From Diphasiastrum complanatum (lineage: Eukaryota; Streptophyta; Lycopodiopsida; Lycopodiales; Lycopodiaceae), in assembly GCA_029204225.1 (NCBI GenBank), contig CM055099.1, forward strand, positions 42,650,597 to 42,710,596: a stretch of 60,000 nt of DNA, read 5' to 3'. Positions 57,553 through 60,000 of this stretch are shown piece after piece (position 1 is the stretch's first letter; each line of letters starts with the position of its first letter). A program made the position numbers and the translations under genes. Under the pieces are notes generated by a model that had not been told where the DNA came from, did not search any database, and worked only from the letters and a program-made list of their open reading frames with translations.

Positions 57553-58143
57553 CAACGCCAGAAAGAACATCATAGAACCACCAGAACAAAGAAGATAACA
57601 TACCTACGATCACTTTGCCAAAGGTTGATCGACTCTTTATTTTCCCTATGAAGTCCTTAACCAAGGATCCTATTCTAAGCATGCCAAAACAAGCAACCAC
57701 AAAGGGAATGGCGGATGGTGGGGACAAACCAACCCAACCAATCCTAGATCGAACGGATCTAGCCCCCAAGCTATGGATCAATCTCAATGAGGAATGAGGA
57801 ATCACTCTAGTAGCATGTAGCTACCAATCACACAATCAAGCATACACTAGTGAGAGCCCAATAGGTATACTTATACCCATCCAAGGCCCATGCACCACTA
57901 GTAGTGCACTGTGACACCTCACTGGACACCTCTGCAGCCTATCTAGGCCATGTCATCCAGTTCCTCAATGACTCACTGATAGACCCATAACAATCCACCA
58001 TCATGAGTTTAGGCCTACAACCATTAATTATGACCTTATACACATAAGGGCCCCAATCCCCTTATAGTCATAATTAACTTACGAGTTGTTGGTCTACTGA
58101 TCCCTAGCATGGACACGCTACCCGAGACCAGTCGTGGGCATGA
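57553..58143 (-). repeat. Gypsy-3 LTR (3' LTR, antisense)
   Basis: On the minus strand it begins TGTCATGCCCACGACTGG right after the polypurine run AAGGGGGGAAGAA. It matches 23,879-24,350 of gypsy-2. Its far end, near 57,553, meets LINE C2 and is not sharply defined. Confidence 0.8.
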
Positions 58144-60000
58144 CATTCTTCCCCCCTTATTCAAGTTCTGTCCTAAGAACTTAAAACTAAGGAAGTTCCT
58201 CTTTAAGCCTCCTTCATGTTCCCAAGAATCATCATCGTCTGTGCGACCCTTTCGTTGAACCAGATGCTCGGTAACTGTACGATTTCTCAATTGTTTAGTT
58301 CTTATATCCAAGATCTTTCCAGGTTCAAACCAAGACACCCCCGATGATTCATCCTATAGGTCCAGTTGATCTCCAGAACCAAGATACTCCCCTTCACGTA
58401 GACTCTTCTTGAGTCGGCTTACATGAAAAACCAGATGCACTTGAGTTCCCTCCGAGAGGTCCAACTAGGGATCCGATCTTTTATAAGATCTAATACGGTC
58501 CTCTATACCTAGAGGACAATTTGTAATGCTTGTCAGTACGCATTACACTAGAATCCATCGGAATCTCCATTATACCCAATCCCCCGCTTGAAAGTCTCGC
58601 GGTGATCTTTTCAGATTTGCATAATGCTGGTCCCTATCTTGGGCACACTGGACATTTTCACATGCAATTTGTAGCATTTCTTGCATATCATGTAGGAAAT
58701 CTGCTACCTTCTGAAACTTGATCATCCGAGTCTCTCCTGAAATTTTCATGTAGCCAAATGCTTACTATAACTTAATCTCCATCAAGGATAACTTCCTCTC
58801 CGAGGAGATTGCAATCAAAATGCAGATATCATCTGATCTTTTGATCACGCAGGTAATCCTTCTCTTAAACGATCAAGTATAACTAGAATCTGAACTATGA
58901 TTCGTCAATCACAATTCATCGGATTCTTGTCCTATACTCAATAAGAGAACGTGATACCCTAGCATACTCAATCAACGGCAGATACACCTCCCAATGAGAT
59001 TGCCGCCGGAAAATATGCTCGAAGCATTTTCTCCCTCATTTGATTTGTTCTTTTCGTCTGGCCAATGGTCAAAAGAACTTAAGGTCAGAGTCGTCTCTAG
59101 TTTTAGCGAATATGGCCGACCAAAAGTGACTGGTAAACCTTGGATTGCAATCGCTCACAATGTCACTTGGTAATCCGTAAAGCCTAAACAGACGCTCTAC
59201 AACTACTTGAGCAAAATCAGATGCATTTTTAGTGGTCTTTACCCAAATAAACATAGCCGATTTGGTAAGATGGCCAGTCATTATTCATCCGGGTAATCTT
59301 ACCATGACCACAGTCTTCTCTTATTAAACAGGTATATCCTAGAGTCTGAGTTATGATTTTCCAATCACAACTTTCCAGATTCCAAGACCATACCTTATCA
59401 TAAGAGCGCAGCACAATTCTTAGAAGACACATGAGTTGTTCCAGAAAGTCCTTTCCATCAAGTAACTTTTCCAACTCGCTTACGGTGCCTATATAAGGGT
59501 TGTAATCCCAAAAACGCCCTTACTTTAGCCATGGCACAAAGTGTCATTCCAAAGTTAGGGTCCAATCTAGAATATGTCTAGAATTTACTCTTAATTTCTA
59601 ATCTAGAATAACTTAAGATTCCCCGGAACTTCATTACATGAAGCTCTATCTTTTGGCTAGCATCAACTATCCAACTCTCCTGAGTCTTCCGGGATAGCAT
59701 TCCATCTTTTCCAATTGGGAAATGATACGGCCAAAAGTTCTTATGTATTCTATGCACATAAACCTTTTAATGAATCCAAACTTGACCCATAAAGGTTGCG
59801 ACTTATAAGCATCCAACAATAATAACCATAAGAGAGGTTATTTGCTCAAACAACTAACTCAGAAGTAGCGCTTCTGACTCAGTTAGTTGTATCGGATTTA
59901 AAAAATATTTAAATGTCTAGGTGTGGTACCAAAACACCACATTTAATCTGATTCTAAATCTATTCTAGGTCAATAAGCAATTCTCAATAAGAAATTACTA
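58144..60000 (-). pseudogene. Gypsy-3 pol end (integrase, chromodomain-like), decayed
   Basis: Minus strand. Integrase core near 59,280-59,070: KSAMFIWVKTTKNASDFAQV, with RLFRLYGLPSDIVSDCNPRF keeping the second Asp. Further on the conserved GQTERTNQ reads GQTKRTNQ, so the catalytic Glu is Lys (about 59,060). The last part (EPGKILDIRTKQLRNRTVTE ... DDDSWEHEGG) resembles the chromodomain-type end at 58,150-58,338. Many stops interrupt it. It continues beyond the window. Confidence 0.82.

Overview
The window is nuclear DNA from a land plant with a large, transposon-rich genome. It holds plant Ty3/gypsy chromoviruses, copia-type LTR elements with a TGGTATCAGAG initiator-Met primer site, a hAT transposon, many non-LTR retrotransposons (LINEs), and spliced exons of a plant LRRC40-type leucine-rich-repeat gene. 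The species cannot be fixed from sequence alone. The LINE style and the intron size would suit a fern, lycophyte, gymnosperm or early angiosperm (inference).

The main structure is one giant host gene on the minus strand. Thirteen exons can be joined in phase between 53,445 and 18,732. They encode about 390 residues of tandem LRRs. The first exon lies to the right of the window and the last exons to the left. One intron is about 23.7 kb (18,837-42,503), and several others are swollen by transposons. One expected exon (between 44,278 and 45,394) was not found, so the gene may be broken.

Layout by region: 1-2.65 kb, 3' end of an intact gypsy pol plus LTR. 2.9-7.9 kb, a copia gag remnant into which a 4-kb non-autonomous LTR element inserted, at a perfect 20-bp palindrome with TSD GTTAA. 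7.9-10.2 kb, nothing recognised. 10.2-18.2 kb, a LINE (family A, minus) split by a 5.66-kb hAT. 18.7 kb, a host exon. 20.7-24.5 kb, decayed gypsy-2. 25-32.1 kb, family-B LINEs (minus). 32.1-33.8 kb, half of a second hAT. 33.8-34.8 kb and 36.1-42.4 kb, family-A LINEs head to tail. 42.5-53.4 kb, host exons with small and large introns. 53.7-57.5 kb, family-C LINE pieces. 57.5-60 kb, gypsy-3 in antisense.

The most interesting system is the LINE group. The families share an ORF1 with coiled coil and RRM, then an ORF2 with endonuclease, reverse transcriptase and a CCHC finger. ORF2 ends in a tail carrying what looks like a canonical PCNA-binding (PIP) box, kept in every family. The 3' end has a stem-loop that covaries between families, followed by a (CTTT)n(CT)n tail instead of poly(A). 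New copies begin right at the (CT)n tail of older ones, giving head-to-tail chains. This suggests insertion targeted to CT microsatellites. All domain assignments are by eye; no database search was run.
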